64,000 nt of DNA. Source: Tardibacter chloracetimidivorans (GTDB lineage Bacteria; Pseudomonadota; Alphaproteobacteria; Sphingomonadales; Sphingomonadaceae). Positions 1-7,714 of this stretch are shown in pieces. Position numbers and translations under genes: made by a program. The first letter of the stretch is position 1. Each line of letters starts with the position of its first letter. Location: contig NZ_CP018221.1 in NCBI RefSeq assembly GCF_001890385.1, positions 248,001-312,000 of the forward strand. Direction: 5' to 3'. Below the pieces are notes generated by a model. The model saw only the letters and a list, made by a program, of their open reading frames with translations. It was not told the DNA's origin and did no database searches.

Positions 1-495
1 GAGGTCTGGATCAGGGCCTATGTCGATGAGGTGGTGATCGGCTGCCGCAGCGAAGTCATCGCCCGTCATCCTCGTTGCTATGCCCGCGAGGAGGTTGTCT
101 TCGACCCGCTCCATTATCTCCCGCTGATCGAGCAGAAGATCAACGCATTCGACCAGGCTGCGCCTTTGCAGGGCTGGGACCTGCCCGAAGCGTTCACGAC
201 ACTGCAGCGGTTGATGGAAGGGCGCATGCACAAACATGGCAAGCGCGAATATGTGCAGGTACTGCGCCTGCTGGAAACGTTCACCCTCGCCGATCTCCAG
301 GCGGCGGTCGAACAGGCCATCGATCTTGGCGCCATCGGCTTCGATGCCGTCAAGCACCTCGTCCTGTGCCGGATCGAACGCGTACCGCCCAGGCTGGACC
401 TGGACGTCTATCCCTTCCTGCCACGCACCACGGTCGAGAAGACCTTTGCCAGAGCCTATCTGAGCCTGCTCTCCGACCGGCAGGAGGCCGCATGA
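1..495 (+). CDS. istA: IS21-family transposase IstA, C-terminal part (cut by window start)
   Basis: The reading frame is open from base 1 and ends in TGA at 493-495, so about 164 C-terminal residues of the transposase are visible. The catalytic DDE core lies upstream, outside the window. What remains is the region after the integrase core, typical of IstA, with short patterns such as ARHPRCY and LHYLPLIEQK. It is joined to istB by an ATGA overlap, which implies translational coupling, as is usual in IS21. IstA joins the element ends to target DNA with the help of the IstB ATPase. The assignment rests mainly on the IstB partner and the arrangement. Confidence 0.85.
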   Translation, partial: EVWIRAYVDEVVIGCRSEVIARHPRCYAREEVVFDPLHYLPLIEQKINAFDQAAPLQGWDLPEAFTTLQRLMEGRMHKHGKREYVQVLRLLETFTLADLQAAVEQAIDLGAIGFDAVKHLVLCRIERVPPRLDLDVYPFLPRTTVEKTFARAYLSLLSDRQEAA

Positions 496-1259
496 GCGAT
501 CAGGCCCCGGAGATCCTTCTCGCTCACCATCTCAAGGCGCTCAAGCTGCCTACGTGCCTGCGTGAGCATCACAAGCTCGCGCGGCAATGTGCCGCTGAAG
601 GCGTCGATCATATCCGCTTCCTCGCCCGCCTCGTCGAGATGGAAATGATCGACAGGGAGCGTCGCATGGTCGAGCGGCGCATCAAGGCCGCGCGCTTCCC
701 CGCCGTCAAAAGCCTCGACAGCTTCGACTTCGCCGCCATCCCCAGGCTCAACAAGATGCAGGTGCTCGAGATGGCGCGCTGCGAGTGGATCGAGCGGCGT
801 GAGAACGCCATCGCTCTGGGGCCATCAGGCACCGGAAAGACGCACGTAGCGTTGGGGCTCGGACTGGCAGCATGCCAGAAAGGACTGTCGGTGGGCTTCA
901 CCACCGCGGCAGCGCTGGTCAGCGAAATGATGGAGGCCCGCGACGAGCGCCGTCTTCTGCGCTTCCAGAAGCAGATGGCCGGATACAAGCTGCTCATCAT
1001 CGACGAACTGGGCTTTGTGCCGCTCTCCAAGACCGGCGCCGAACTGTTGTTCGAGCTGATCTCCCAGCGTTACGAACGCGGCTCCACCTTCATCACCAGC
1101 AACCTGCCCTTCGACGAATGGACCGAAACCTTCGGATCTGAGCGTCTCACAGGCGCGCTCCTCGATCGCCTGACCCATCACGTCAGCATCCTCGAGATGA
1201 ACGGCGAAAGCTATCGCCTCGCGCACAGCCGGGCCCGCAAGGCCAAAACCAGACCCTGA
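492..1259 (+). CDS. istB: IS21-family transposition helper ATPase IstB
   Basis: This 255-residue AAA+ ATPase stimulates strand transfer by the IstA transposase. The Walker A loop reads GPSGTGKTH at about residues 113-121 and a Walker B-type segment LLIIDELGF lies about 55 residues later, followed by a sensor-like ITSN. Length and order match IstB/DnaC-like proteins. The start is the ATG at 492, which overlaps the istA stop (ATGA). A longer in-frame reading exists upstream but only covers istA in another frame. The gene is intact, so the element may still be able to move if its left half is intact too. Confidence 0.93.
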   Translation: MSDQAPEILLAHHLKALKLPTCLREHHKLARQCAAEGVDHIRFLARLVEMEMIDRERRMVERRIKAARFPAVKSLDSFDFAAIPRLNKMQVLEMARCEWIERRENAIALGPSGTGKTHVALGLGLAACQKGLSVGFTTAAALVSEMMEARDERRLLRFQKQMAGYKLLIIDELGFVPLSKTGAELLFELISQRYERGSTFITSNLPFDEWTETFGSERLTGALLDRLTHHVSILEMNGESYRLAHSRARKAKTRP

Positions 1260-1270
1260 AAATTACACCA

Positions 1271-1323
1271 ATGCCGGGGGGAGTGGCCCTCGGGCTACGC
1301 CCTCACGCCACTCCCCCCGGCAT
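1271..1323 (+). terminator. 16-bp perfect hairpin after istB
   Basis: ATGCCGGGGGGAGTGG at 1271-1286 is exactly complementary to 1308-1323, with a 21-base loop. It begins 11 bases after the istB stop. No T-run follows, so it could be a factor-dependent terminator, a messenger-stabilising structure, or part of the element end. The stem itself is certain; its role is inferred. Confidence 0.6.
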
Positions 1324-1332
1324 GTAACACGA

Positions 1333-1382
1333 TGGCCTGGTTTTACGCCGCCGAATGGCCGACTTTTGCTCCGCCGTTGACA
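1333..1382 (+). repeat. IS21 right terminal repeats (two imperfect copies)
   Basis: Two related units lie in tandem: TGGCCTGGTTTTACGCCGCC from 1333 and TGGCCGACTTTTGCTCCGCC from 1356, the second running on to TTGACA at 1382. Multiple terminal repeats for transposase binding are characteristic of IS21-family ends. The outer tip, read from outside, starts TGTCAACGG, which fits a TG...CA end. The left-end partner is outside the window. Confidence 0.65.
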
Positions 1383-1426
1383 AACGGGAGTGACCTGCTT
1401 AACTGGCTCAAGGCAATGTAAGTGTT

Positions 1427-1445
1427 GTGACGCAATCGTGACGCA
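1427..1445. repeat. Pair of 8-bp direct repeats (GTGACGCA), 11-base period
   Basis: GTGACGCA occurs at 1427-1434 and again at 1438-1445, one helical turn apart, in the gene-free 175 bp between the IS21 end and the tRNA-Pro fragment. Short direct repeats near an attachment site can be arm-type integrase or excisionase sites. Two copies are too few to be confident. I see no gene in 1383-1557. Confidence 0.25.
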
Positions 1446-1557
1446 CTGGGCGAATGAGCTGTCTTGGCGGAACATGGCTGACGTCGTATAGAGATGATCA
1501 GGAGTGGCAAAAAGTGACGGCTCTCCGCTTGGTTGGTATGCTCAGGATAGCCGGAAG

Positions 1558-1607
1558 CTGTCTTCGGGAGGCAGGGGCCGGAGGTTCGAATCCTCTCTCC
1601 CCGACCA
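1558..1607 (+). other. 3' half of tRNA-Pro(CGG): probable attR scar
   Basis: The 50 bases contain a full anticodon arm (stem CTGTC/GGCAG with loop TTCGGGA, anticodon CGG), a variable region, a T arm (GGAGG, TTCGAAT, CCTCT), the 3' acceptor strand CTCCCCG, discriminator A and CCA. The expected 5' acceptor strand CGGGGAG and a D arm are absent upstream. Integrases often recombine inside the anticodon arm and leave such a 3' half at the far junction. The element would therefore lie to the left, with the restored tRNA and integrase beyond base 1. No integrase is visible here. Confidence 0.7.
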
Positions 1608-1718
1608 TTTACTGACTTGCGGGAAGCCGAGGATGATGGCGGGCGGCGATAACCAGCTTGTCGATCGCCCCCAGCTCCACGCGTCCGACCCCTGCTCCTG
1701 AAGGTTAGGGAAGCTTAC

Positions 1719-2153
1719 TCACTCGGGATATTTGGTGGTCCAATCCGTCGGATATGGCGCCTGCCATGCGGGTCCGGCAACCCAGGTGGTGCCACGCGGG
1801 GCGGCATTCTCCTCCAGGGAGCCCACGCGGGCCATCGCGTCTCTCGTCGCAGCGTCGCGACATGAAGGCACCGGAGGCGTCGCGATCTCCGGCTCGCCCA
1901 GTTTGTCGCAGAGAAAACGCGCCGTAAGCTTTACCCGCTGCCTCAATATGTCGCGGTGCTTGTCCTTGCTCAGATCAAGGTCGGCATAGCTCACCCGCTG
2001 CGAGAGTGATTGGACGCTGTCCGGCACTTTTCCGTATTTGCCGGTCACGACGATCTCTTCCGGCGGCGTTTGGGCGAAGGCCGGGGAAACGGCCAGTGGC
2101 GCAAGTCCGACGCAGAATGAGCCTATCATTGCGAGGGTACGGGAATTCGTCAT
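1719..2153 (-). CDS. UrcA family exported protein
   Basis: A 144-residue protein begins with a Sec signal peptide ending near AFAQ (about residue 28). The short block PPEEIVVTGKYG follows, then a conserved core with SYADLDLS and RFLCDKLG. This layout is that of the UrcA family, small periplasmic proteins common in sphingomonads whose role is not established. Two cysteines (in FLCDKL and PSCRDA) could form a disulfide. A good Shine-Dalgarno (GAGAGGATA) stands just before the ATG. It is the first intact chromosomal gene after the tRNA-Pro fragment and is transcribed toward it. Confidence 0.8.
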   Translation of the reverse strand: MTNSRTLAMIGSFCVGLAPLAVSPAFAQTPPEEIVVTGKYGKVPDSVQSLSQRVSYADLDLSKDKHRDILRQRVKLTARFLCDKLGEPEIATPPVPSCRDAATRDAMARVGSLEENAAPRGTTWVAGPAWQAPYPTDWTTKYPE

Positions 2154-2420
2154 TATCCTCTCCCATAATGTCGTCCCCGGCTCTTGGCTGTTAACTTTTG
2201 AGCGCGGTTGGTGTTCCGAAATGACTTATCGGGCAGCGGTTCAACCCACTCGCCATTCCTACTTTAGGAGTAGCTGTCCTGTGCGGGCTCTAACCCCGAT
2301 GCACGGGTGTAGCTTTCGCATGCGGGCTATATCCTGCCGTTTACTGCCGCCATGCGGGCGGGCAAGCGGGGCGACCATGACGCGCGTATCCGGGACAGCA
2401 TCCCGCAAGGATCGGAACCC

Positions 2421-3530
2421 ATGACCAGCGTCTCGATCGCGCAGGGCGCTTCGCGGACGCATGCCGCTGCCGGTGCGGCGGCTCATGTTAAGTATCTCCA
2501 TCATTTCCGTGCACTCGCCATACTGCAGATCGTTCTGCTCCACGCGGGCCACGCCTTTCTGCTGCGCGGGTTCGAAAGCCCGCTTCCGGAAAGCAACCCC
2601 GTCTTTGCGGCCGTCGACGTGCTGCTGCGCAACGCCACCATCTATTTTTCGATGATCTCCGGCATCATCTATGCTCGCATCTTCTGCACCAGACCCTATG
2701 CGCCGTTCATGAAGGCCCGGCTGGTGAATACCGGTGTCCCCTATCTGGCGATCACGGCAATTTTCACGACCTTGCTATGGCTGCGATCATCGTCGGGAGA
2801 GGCGGGGAACACGATCGAGCTGGCGAGGCTGATCGCCTATAACGCCGCAATGGGGGATGCGTGGAACACGCTCTGGTACATCCCCGTCATTCTCATCCTC
2901 TATGCCGTCAGCCCGCTGCTGTTCCACATCGTCAGCATGCCGCGCTGGCGGTGGCTTATGGCGCTGCTCATCGTCCTGCCGCTGGCGGTATCCCGAACCG
3001 GAACGGAACTGACCCCCGCGATCACGATCTATTTCATGGGAGCGTATGTATTCGGCCTGTGGCTTGGGCGAGACCTGGACGCGCGGCTGGACCTGATGGA
3101 ACGCTCAGCCAGCTGGATCGCGCTGGTCGCAGGCGTATCGACGGCCGCGCTCAGCATCCTCTATCTGGCCGATCTTGACGGCCGGGGTCCGGTTTCCATC
3201 CGGGAAAGCCTGTTTTATATCCAGAGGCTAAGCCTGGGCGTGCTGATCCTCGTCGCGCTGCGCCTGTGGAGCGCCAAACCCCGTGCTGTGAGCGACGCAG
3301 TGCTGGGGGCGACCGCCACCGCGTCCTTCGGCCTCTATTTCCTGCACGGGCCGCTGGTAAGGCCGGTCGTTCGGTTCGTCGCTCCGTTTGTCCCTGACGG
3401 GCAGCCTGTCCTGGGCCTCATCGCGGGGATCGGGGCGACCTTTGCAGGCGGGCTGCTGCTGTCATGGGCCGTCATATTGCTTGCGCGGATGATATTGGGC
3501 CGCAGGTCCCGGCTGGTCATCGGCGCATGA
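2421..3530 (+). CDS. Acyltransferase family 3 membrane protein
   Basis: This 369-residue integral membrane protein has about ten hydrophobic segments. The N-terminal pattern is typical of the OafA/OpgC/NodX acyltransferase-3 superfamily: a first helix with HHFRALAILQIVLLHAGHAF, containing the catalytic-type histidine. These enzymes move acetyl or other acyl groups onto cell-surface or periplasmic sugars. The substrate is unknown. I chose ATG 2421 because AAGGA stands 9 bases before it; the frame is open further upstream but without a better start. Its stop overlaps the start of the next gene (ATGA), so the two are coupled. Confidence 0.75.
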   Translation: MTSVSIAQGASRTHAAAGAAAHVKYLHHFRALAILQIVLLHAGHAFLLRGFESPLPESNPVFAAVDVLLRNATIYFSMISGIIYARIFCTRPYAPFMKARLVNTGVPYLAITAIFTTLLWLRSSSGEAGNTIELARLIAYNAAMGDAWNTLWYIPVILILYAVSPLLFHIVSMPRWRWLMALLIVLPLAVSRTGTELTPAITIYFMGAYVFGLWLGRDLDARLDLMERSASWIALVAGVSTAALSILYLADLDGRGPVSIRESLFYIQRLSLGVLILVALRLWSAKPRAVSDAVLGATATASFGLYFLHGPLVRPVVRFVAPFVPDGQPVLGLIAGIGATFAGGLLLSWAVILLARMILGRRSRLVIGA

Positions 3531-4492
3531 AGGCCGTGTCTTCGCCTTTGGTCGAGCCTGACGCTGCGCCCGTCGAGAACATGGAACGCGCCGACGATCC
3601 GGCAGGCCGCCGGTCCCAATGGGCGCTATGGGCGGCCGCGCTGCGCCTGCATCAATGGGTGAAGAACGTCCTGCTGGTCGTGCCCCTGCTGCTCGCGCAT
3701 GAGTTCACCATGCGGCAGTGCGTCGACGTGGCGCTGGGCTTCCTGATCTTCGGCATCGTCGCGTCGGGCACTTATCTCATCAACGATCTGAACGATCTGC
3801 GCGCCGACCGAGCGCATCCGGCAAAGCGTCTGCGACCGCTTGCCTCCGGGGCCATTTCGGTGCGCGCGGCGGTTGCAGCTTCGGCGTTTCTGCTGCTGAC
3901 CGGCCTGACCGGCGCTTTTCTGGTCGATCAGGAGTTCGGCTTCACCACCCTTGCCTATGTGGCTATCACCGCAGCCTATTCCTTCAGGCTGAAGCGCGAA
4001 CCCATGTTCGATGTCTTCACCATCGGTGTGTTGTTCGTCGCCCGGCTGGTGGCGGGGATGGTGCTGATCGACAATCAGATCTCGCTATGGCTTTCAGGCT
4101 TTGCGTTCACGCTGTTCATGTCGCTGGCGATGGCCAAGCGCCATTCGGAACTCACCACCTTCCTGCGTTCTTCGGGCAGCACGCCCATGGGGCGCGGCTA
4201 TGAGGCGGAAGATATCGGCCTGACCCGCGCGTTCGGCGTTGGAAGCGCGCTGATCGCCTTTCTCATCATGCTGCTCTATTTCCAGTTCCAGGCCCTGGCG
4301 TCCGGCCTCTACGATGCTGTGGAACTGCTCTATGTGGTGCCCGTCGCCGTGTTCGCCTGGACACTCCGCATCTGGCTCAAGGCCAACAGAGGCCTGCTTA
4401 TGGATGACCCGATCACGTTCGCGCTCAGAGACCGGATCAGCTGGTGCTATGCCATCTTCACCTTTCTGGCCTGGCTGGTGGCCATCAAATAG
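3527..4492 (+). CDS. UbiA-family prenyltransferase (DPPR synthase-like)
   Basis: A 321-residue polytopic membrane protein carries the UbiA aspartate-rich motif NDLNDLRAD at residues 86-94, preceded by LRLHQWVKN and followed by a second Asp motif near FDVFTIG. The HQWVKN opening and NDxxD(R)xHPxKxxRP pattern resemble the branch that includes mycobacterial Rv3806c, which transfers phosphoribose to polyprenyl phosphate, rather than the ubiquinone enzyme UbiA. The start overlaps the acyltransferase stop by 4 bp. The pairing suggests making and acylating a lipid-linked sugar, but this is inference. A second, different UbiA homologue lies at 41455-42441. Confidence 0.75.
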   Translation: MKAVSSPLVEPDAAPVENMERADDPAGRRSQWALWAAALRLHQWVKNVLLVVPLLLAHEFTMRQCVDVALGFLIFGIVASGTYLINDLNDLRADRAHPAKRLRPLASGAISVRAAVAASAFLLLTGLTGAFLVDQEFGFTTLAYVAITAAYSFRLKREPMFDVFTIGVLFVARLVAGMVLIDNQISLWLSGFAFTLFMSLAMAKRHSELTTFLRSSGSTPMGRGYEAEDIGLTRAFGVGSALIAFLIMLLYFQFQALASGLYDAVELLYVVPVAVFAWTLRIWLKANRGLLMDDPITFALRDRISWCYAIFTFLAWLVAIK

Positions 4493-4521
4493 GCCTCTGG
4501 CGAAAATAATTTCAGCATCAT

Positions 4522-4548
4522 GGAATAACGGGGCCGCTCACCCGTATA
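4522..4548 (+). promoter_or_regulatory. Candidate ECF-type promoter of the sigma gene
   Basis: GGAATA at 4522-4527 and CGTATA at 4543-4548 are separated by 15 bases, the bipartite shape of promoters read by ECF sigma factors, and stand directly before the ECF sigma gene. Initiation would fall almost on the ATG at 4555, implying a nearly leaderless message or a start at the second ATG (4561). Autoregulation is inferred from position and shape only. Confidence 0.4.
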
Positions 4549-4554
4549 CTCGTC

Positions 4555-5085
4555 ATGGGTATGCTGAAGTGGTTCGGACAACGGTCGGTCCAGCAGTTGC
4601 CGACGCTGCGACGCTATGCGCGCGCGCTGGTGGGCGACGATCGGGCTGACGATCTGGTGCACGAAGCGCTGGTCAAGGCCTATGACGCGCTCCACCGGTT
4701 TCGCCCCGAGGGCGATCTGCGGAGCTGGTTGCTGGCGATCCTCCACAACTGCTTTGTGAGCGACTGGCGCAAGCGCCGCACGGAAAGCGGCGGGATCGAG
4801 CATCTGAAGCTCCACTCCGTCGCGCATGTGCCGCCAAGCCAGGAACATGCGGTGCAGCTTGGCGAACTCACCAGGGCATATGCCACGCTTTCGGTGGATC
4901 AGCGGGCCGTGCTTCATCTGGTGGTCGTCGAAGGTCTCTCCTACGAGGCCGCGGCGATCATCCTCGACGTGCCGGTCGGCACCGTCATGTCCCGGCTCAG
5001 CAGGGCGCGCGCCGCCTTGCGGCAGCCCGCGTCGGACGAACGCCCGCTCAGACTTGTAAGAGGTGGCAATGGCCCAGCCGAATAA
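4555..5085 (+). CDS. ECF-type RNA polymerase sigma factor
   Basis: The 176-residue protein has only sigma regions 2 and 4. Region 2 contains ALVGDDRADDLVHEALVKAY and LRSWLLAILHNCFVSDW; region 4 is the helix-turn-helix around GLSYEAAAIILDVPVGTVMSRLSRAR. It should direct RNA polymerase to a small regulon when freed from the anti-sigma factor encoded next. The start could be 4555 or 4561, since two ATGs lie close together and no clear ribosome site precedes either. The gene overlaps its partner by 17 bp. The 62-bp gap before it holds a candidate self-recognised promoter. Confidence 0.88.
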   Translation: MGMLKWFGQRSVQQLPTLRRYARALVGDDRADDLVHEALVKAYDALHRFRPEGDLRSWLLAILHNCFVSDWRKRRTESGGIEHLKLHSVAHVPPSQEHAVQLGELTRAYATLSVDQRAVLHLVVVEGLSYEAAAIILDVPVGTVMSRLSRARAALRQPASDERPLRLVRGGNGPAE

Positions 5086-5836
5086 TCCGGTCTCGGAGGT
5101 CGATCTTTGCGCCTATGTCGATGGTCAGCTCGACATCGCGCGACGCATCGAGGTGGAGGATTATCTGGCCCGTCATCCGGATGCGGCGGCGGCGCTGATG
5201 GCCGATCTGAAAAGCAGCGACGCCATGCGGCTGGCCCTGGGCGACAGGCCAGCGCCAAGGGCCGATATCGTCGAAAGGGCCGTGCAACTCGACCGGCGTC
5301 TCGCCGCGCAGCGCATCAGGCGCTTAATGCCCCGGCTGTCCTTTGCGGCGCTTGCCACCCTATGCCTGTGGCTGGCGCAGGACGAGATCGGCGAGGCGCT
5401 GGTGTCGACGAGCCAGGCGGCGGTTCCGCCTTTCGCCAATGAGGCGATCCAAACCCATAATACGGCGCGGCTGCGTGATACCATGACGTCACAGGTCAAG
5501 ACGACAGTGATCGATGCGACCGCCATTCGCGAGGCCACGCGGATCGTTTTCCCCCGGCCTTCCGACGACTGGCGTATCATGGACACAAGGCTGGTGCCTT
5601 CCGACGACGGCACCGGGCTGGAAATCTCGCTCCAAACCGGACTGGGCGTGCCGCTTACGTTCTTTGCGGTGCCGACCCGATCCAGCGCGCCCTCGCTTCC
5701 CGATGCGATCGAACTCAGCGGAGCGAGCGTCGCCTATTGGCGCAAGGGCAATATCGGATATGCGCTGGCGGGAAGCATCACGCCCGTGGAGCTTGACAGG
5801 CTGGCGGAAGATTTCGCCGACAATCCAATTGATTGA
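5069..5836 (+). CDS. Membrane-bound anti-sigma factor
   Basis: This 255-residue protein has an N-terminal cytoplasmic domain (CAYVDGQLDIARRIEVEDYLARHPDAA, residues 14-40) of the kind that binds ECF sigma factors. One transmembrane helix follows at about residues 90-104, then a periplasmic domain of about 150 residues. It lacks the zinc-binding HxxxCxxC of ZAS anti-sigma factors. I chose ATG 5069, which has AAGAGG just upstream, over the GTG at 5063. Overlap with the sigma gene supports the pairing. The large outer domain is presumably the sensor; its signal is unknown. Confidence 0.75.
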   Translation: MAQPNNPVSEVDLCAYVDGQLDIARRIEVEDYLARHPDAAAALMADLKSSDAMRLALGDRPAPRADIVERAVQLDRRLAAQRIRRLMPRLSFAALATLCLWLAQDEIGEALVSTSQAAVPPFANEAIQTHNTARLRDTMTSQVKTTVIDATAIREATRIVFPRPSDDWRIMDTRLVPSDDGTGLEISLQTGLGVPLTFFAVPTRSSAPSLPDAIELSGASVAYWRKGNIGYALAGSITPVELDRLAEDFADNPID

Positions 5837-5860
5837 CCTTTATATCTGAGATTTTATCTA

Positions 5861-7507
5861 ATGTATATCGACCTTGAGCGCACCGATCTCTCCGAGCATC
5901 GCACGGGGGTCTGCATCGTCGGTGCCGGAGCCGCCGGGATCACCATGGCGCGGCGGCTGCTTGCCGCCGGGTTGACCGTGACCCTGCTTGAATCCGGGGG
6001 GCTCGATTACGAGGCCGGAACCGCCGACCTGAACGCCGGCGAGAATGTGGGGGAGGAATATTACCCGCTGGATCACGCGCGCCTGCGCTTCTTTGGCGGC
6101 ACGAGTGCGATCTGGGGCGGACGGATCGCGGAACTGGACCCGATCGATTTCGAAAAGCGCCAATGGGTCCCCTGGTCGGGCTGGCCGGTCAGCCATCAGC
6201 AGATGAAGCCCTATTATCGGGAGGCGCGCGGCCTGTTCGGCCTTCCGCCGGAGCCGCCCCGAACCGCCGACATGGCTTCGGCCGGAGTGCGGCTGCCCGA
6301 TTTCGACGAGCGCGAATTGTCATTGAAGCTCTGGTCGTTCGACGAGCGGTTCAACCGCTTTACCTTTCCCGCATGCAAGGATCTGCAGGATCATCCGCGC
6401 TGCACCCTGATGACCCATGCGACCGTGTCCGATATCCGGACGGACAGGGAGGCGCGCCACGTCCGGTCGCTTCGCGTGCAGAGCCTGACGGGCCGGACGC
6501 TTGATGTTCACGCCGATATCGTCGTGCTTGCCGCCGGGGGTATCGAAAACCCGCGCCTGCTGCTCGCCTCGCGTTCCGTCATGGCTCAGGGCCTCGGCAA
6601 CGCGCGTGATCTGGTCGGCCGCTTTTTCATGGAACATCCTCACGCCCGTGGCGGGCGTATCGTCGCCAGCCGGGCGTGGAATCTGCTGAAGGCGTTTGGC
6701 CGCAAACACAGGGTTCGCGGACAAAGCGCCGCTGCCTTGATCGCGCCAAGCGAGCGGCGGCAATTGGAAGCGGGCATACTCAACACGTCGCTGACGGTCG
6801 TTCCGCGTCAGCCCGCCGGCGATGTGCTATTCTGGGGTATGCGCGCCTATAATCGCGTGAAGCACGACATGGCGCCGACGAAGCGCGGTCGCGCCATGTG
6901 GATGTATACCAAGCGCGCGGCCGCCTTAGCCCAGTCCACGATCGACCCATTGCGGCCATGGCTTCTTCACCGGATGAAGCAGGTGGACCTCGCGCTGCTC
7001 GTCAGGGCCGAACAGGCGCCAAATCCGGACAGCCGCGTGCTGCTTTCAGGCGAAAGCGATGCGCTTGGCGTGCCACGGGTGAAGCTGGACTGGCGCATGA
7101 ACGAACTCGACGTCCATTCGGTCGAAAGGCTCGTCGACACTCTGGGGCGCGAAATCGAGCGGCTGGGGATCGGCAAGGTCGAGCCTGCATCCTGGCTGTC
7201 CGACTCAGGCCGGCGCTGGCAGACCGATCCGCTGATAAGCTCGCACGCGCTCGGCGGCTATCATCACATGGGCACTACGCGAATGGCGGATGATCCGAAG
7301 CGGGGGGTTACCGACCAGCATGGGCGAGTTCACGGTATCGCCAACCTTTATATCGCGGGCAGTTCGTTGTTCCCGACATCCGGCTGGGCGAACCCGACGC
7401 TCACCATCGCCGCGCTGGCGCTGAGGACGGCAGACCATATCGCCTTGCAGATCGACAAGCGGCAAGCGCCAGAGCTTTCAACGGAAAGAGCCTATGCCTT
7501 TGCCTGA
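5861..7507 (+). CDS. GMC family FAD-dependent oxidoreductase
   Basis: The 548-residue enzyme opens with the FAD-binding Rossmann motif VGAGAAG (residues 20-26) followed by LLESGG. It ends with the GMC C-terminal signature: an active-site histidine region (GGYHHMGTTRMA), then NLYIAGSSLFPTSGWANPT. GMC enzymes oxidise alcohols or sugars. The substrate cannot be told. It lies 24 bp after the anti-sigma gene in the same direction, and no clear ribosome-binding site precedes the ATG (the spacer is AT-rich). It is the last gene of the run that begins at 2421 and a candidate member of the sigma factor's regulon. Confidence 0.85.
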   Translation: MYIDLERTDLSEHRTGVCIVGAGAAGITMARRLLAAGLTVTLLESGGLDYEAGTADLNAGENVGEEYYPLDHARLRFFGGTSAIWGGRIAELDPIDFEKRQWVPWSGWPVSHQQMKPYYREARGLFGLPPEPPRTADMASAGVRLPDFDERELSLKLWSFDERFNRFTFPACKDLQDHPRCTLMTHATVSDIRTDREARHVRSLRVQSLTGRTLDVHADIVVLAAGGIENPRLLLASRSVMAQGLGNARDLVGRFFMEHPHARGGRIVASRAWNLLKAFGRKHRVRGQSAAALIAPSERRQLEAGILNTSLTVVPRQPAGDVLFWGMRAYNRVKHDMAPTKRGRAMWMYTKRAAALAQSTIDPLRPWLLHRMKQVDLALLVRAEQAPNPDSRVLLSGESDALGVPRVKLDWRMNELDVHSVERLVDTLGREIERLGIGKVEPASWLSDSGRRWQTDPLISSHALGGYHHMGTTRMADDPKRGVTDQHGRVHGIANLYIAGSSLFPTSGWANPTLTIAALALRTADHIALQIDKRQAPELSTERAYAFA

Positions 7508-7714
7508 AGGGATAGCGTCATCGCTTTTGCCGTCTATCCGGCGCGCCGCGTGATGCGATAACGCGCTCCAACGGGTCTTCCTTGTTTTTCCGAACCGTTT
7601 CTGGTTAAAAAATACGCTTGCATCGTCGGCCCATGCGCCGGCTTTCCACCCGGTCGCGTCCTTGAACGCCCCGTTGCGGTGGATCTGGAATAAATACGAA
7701 CCAGAGGAATTCAG
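7508..7714 (+). promoter_or_regulatory. 207-bp intergenic region, leader of the triplicated-domain gene
   Basis: No gene fits here. The sequence has an AT-rich patch (GGTTAAAAAATACG, about 7601-7614) that could serve as a promoter, and AGAGGA about 7 bases before the ATG at 7715, a good ribosome site. A GGAATAA at 7689 resembles the -35 element before the sigma gene but sits too close to the start codon to be used as one. Confidence 0.3.

Larger units (their letters stand above)
1..1382 (+). mobile_element. IS21-family insertion sequence, right-hand part
   Basis: The segment holds the C-terminal part of istA, a complete istB overlapping it by 4 bp, a GC-rich hairpin, and two imperfect end repeats that finish at the dinucleotide CA at about 1382. 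This is the istA-istB-right-end order of IS21 elements. The left end lies outside the window, so element length and target duplication cannot be judged. The element sits just inside a probable island boundary marked by the tRNA-Pro fragment at 1558-1607. Confidence 0.85.

Noticed and set aside
1504-1607. A complete tRNA, a tRNA-Sec gene or a tmRNA end
   Set aside because: The 3' half folds perfectly as tRNA-Pro(CGG), but no 5' acceptor strand CGGGGAG and no D arm exist upstream. The variable region is short, unlike tRNA-Sec, and a tmRNA would not have a full proline anticodon arm.
7689-7695. Second ECF promoter (GGAATAA) before the triplicated-domain gene
   Set aside because: It lies only 19-25 bases before the ATG, so the -10 element would fall inside the coding region, and no CGTATA-like partner is at the right distance.
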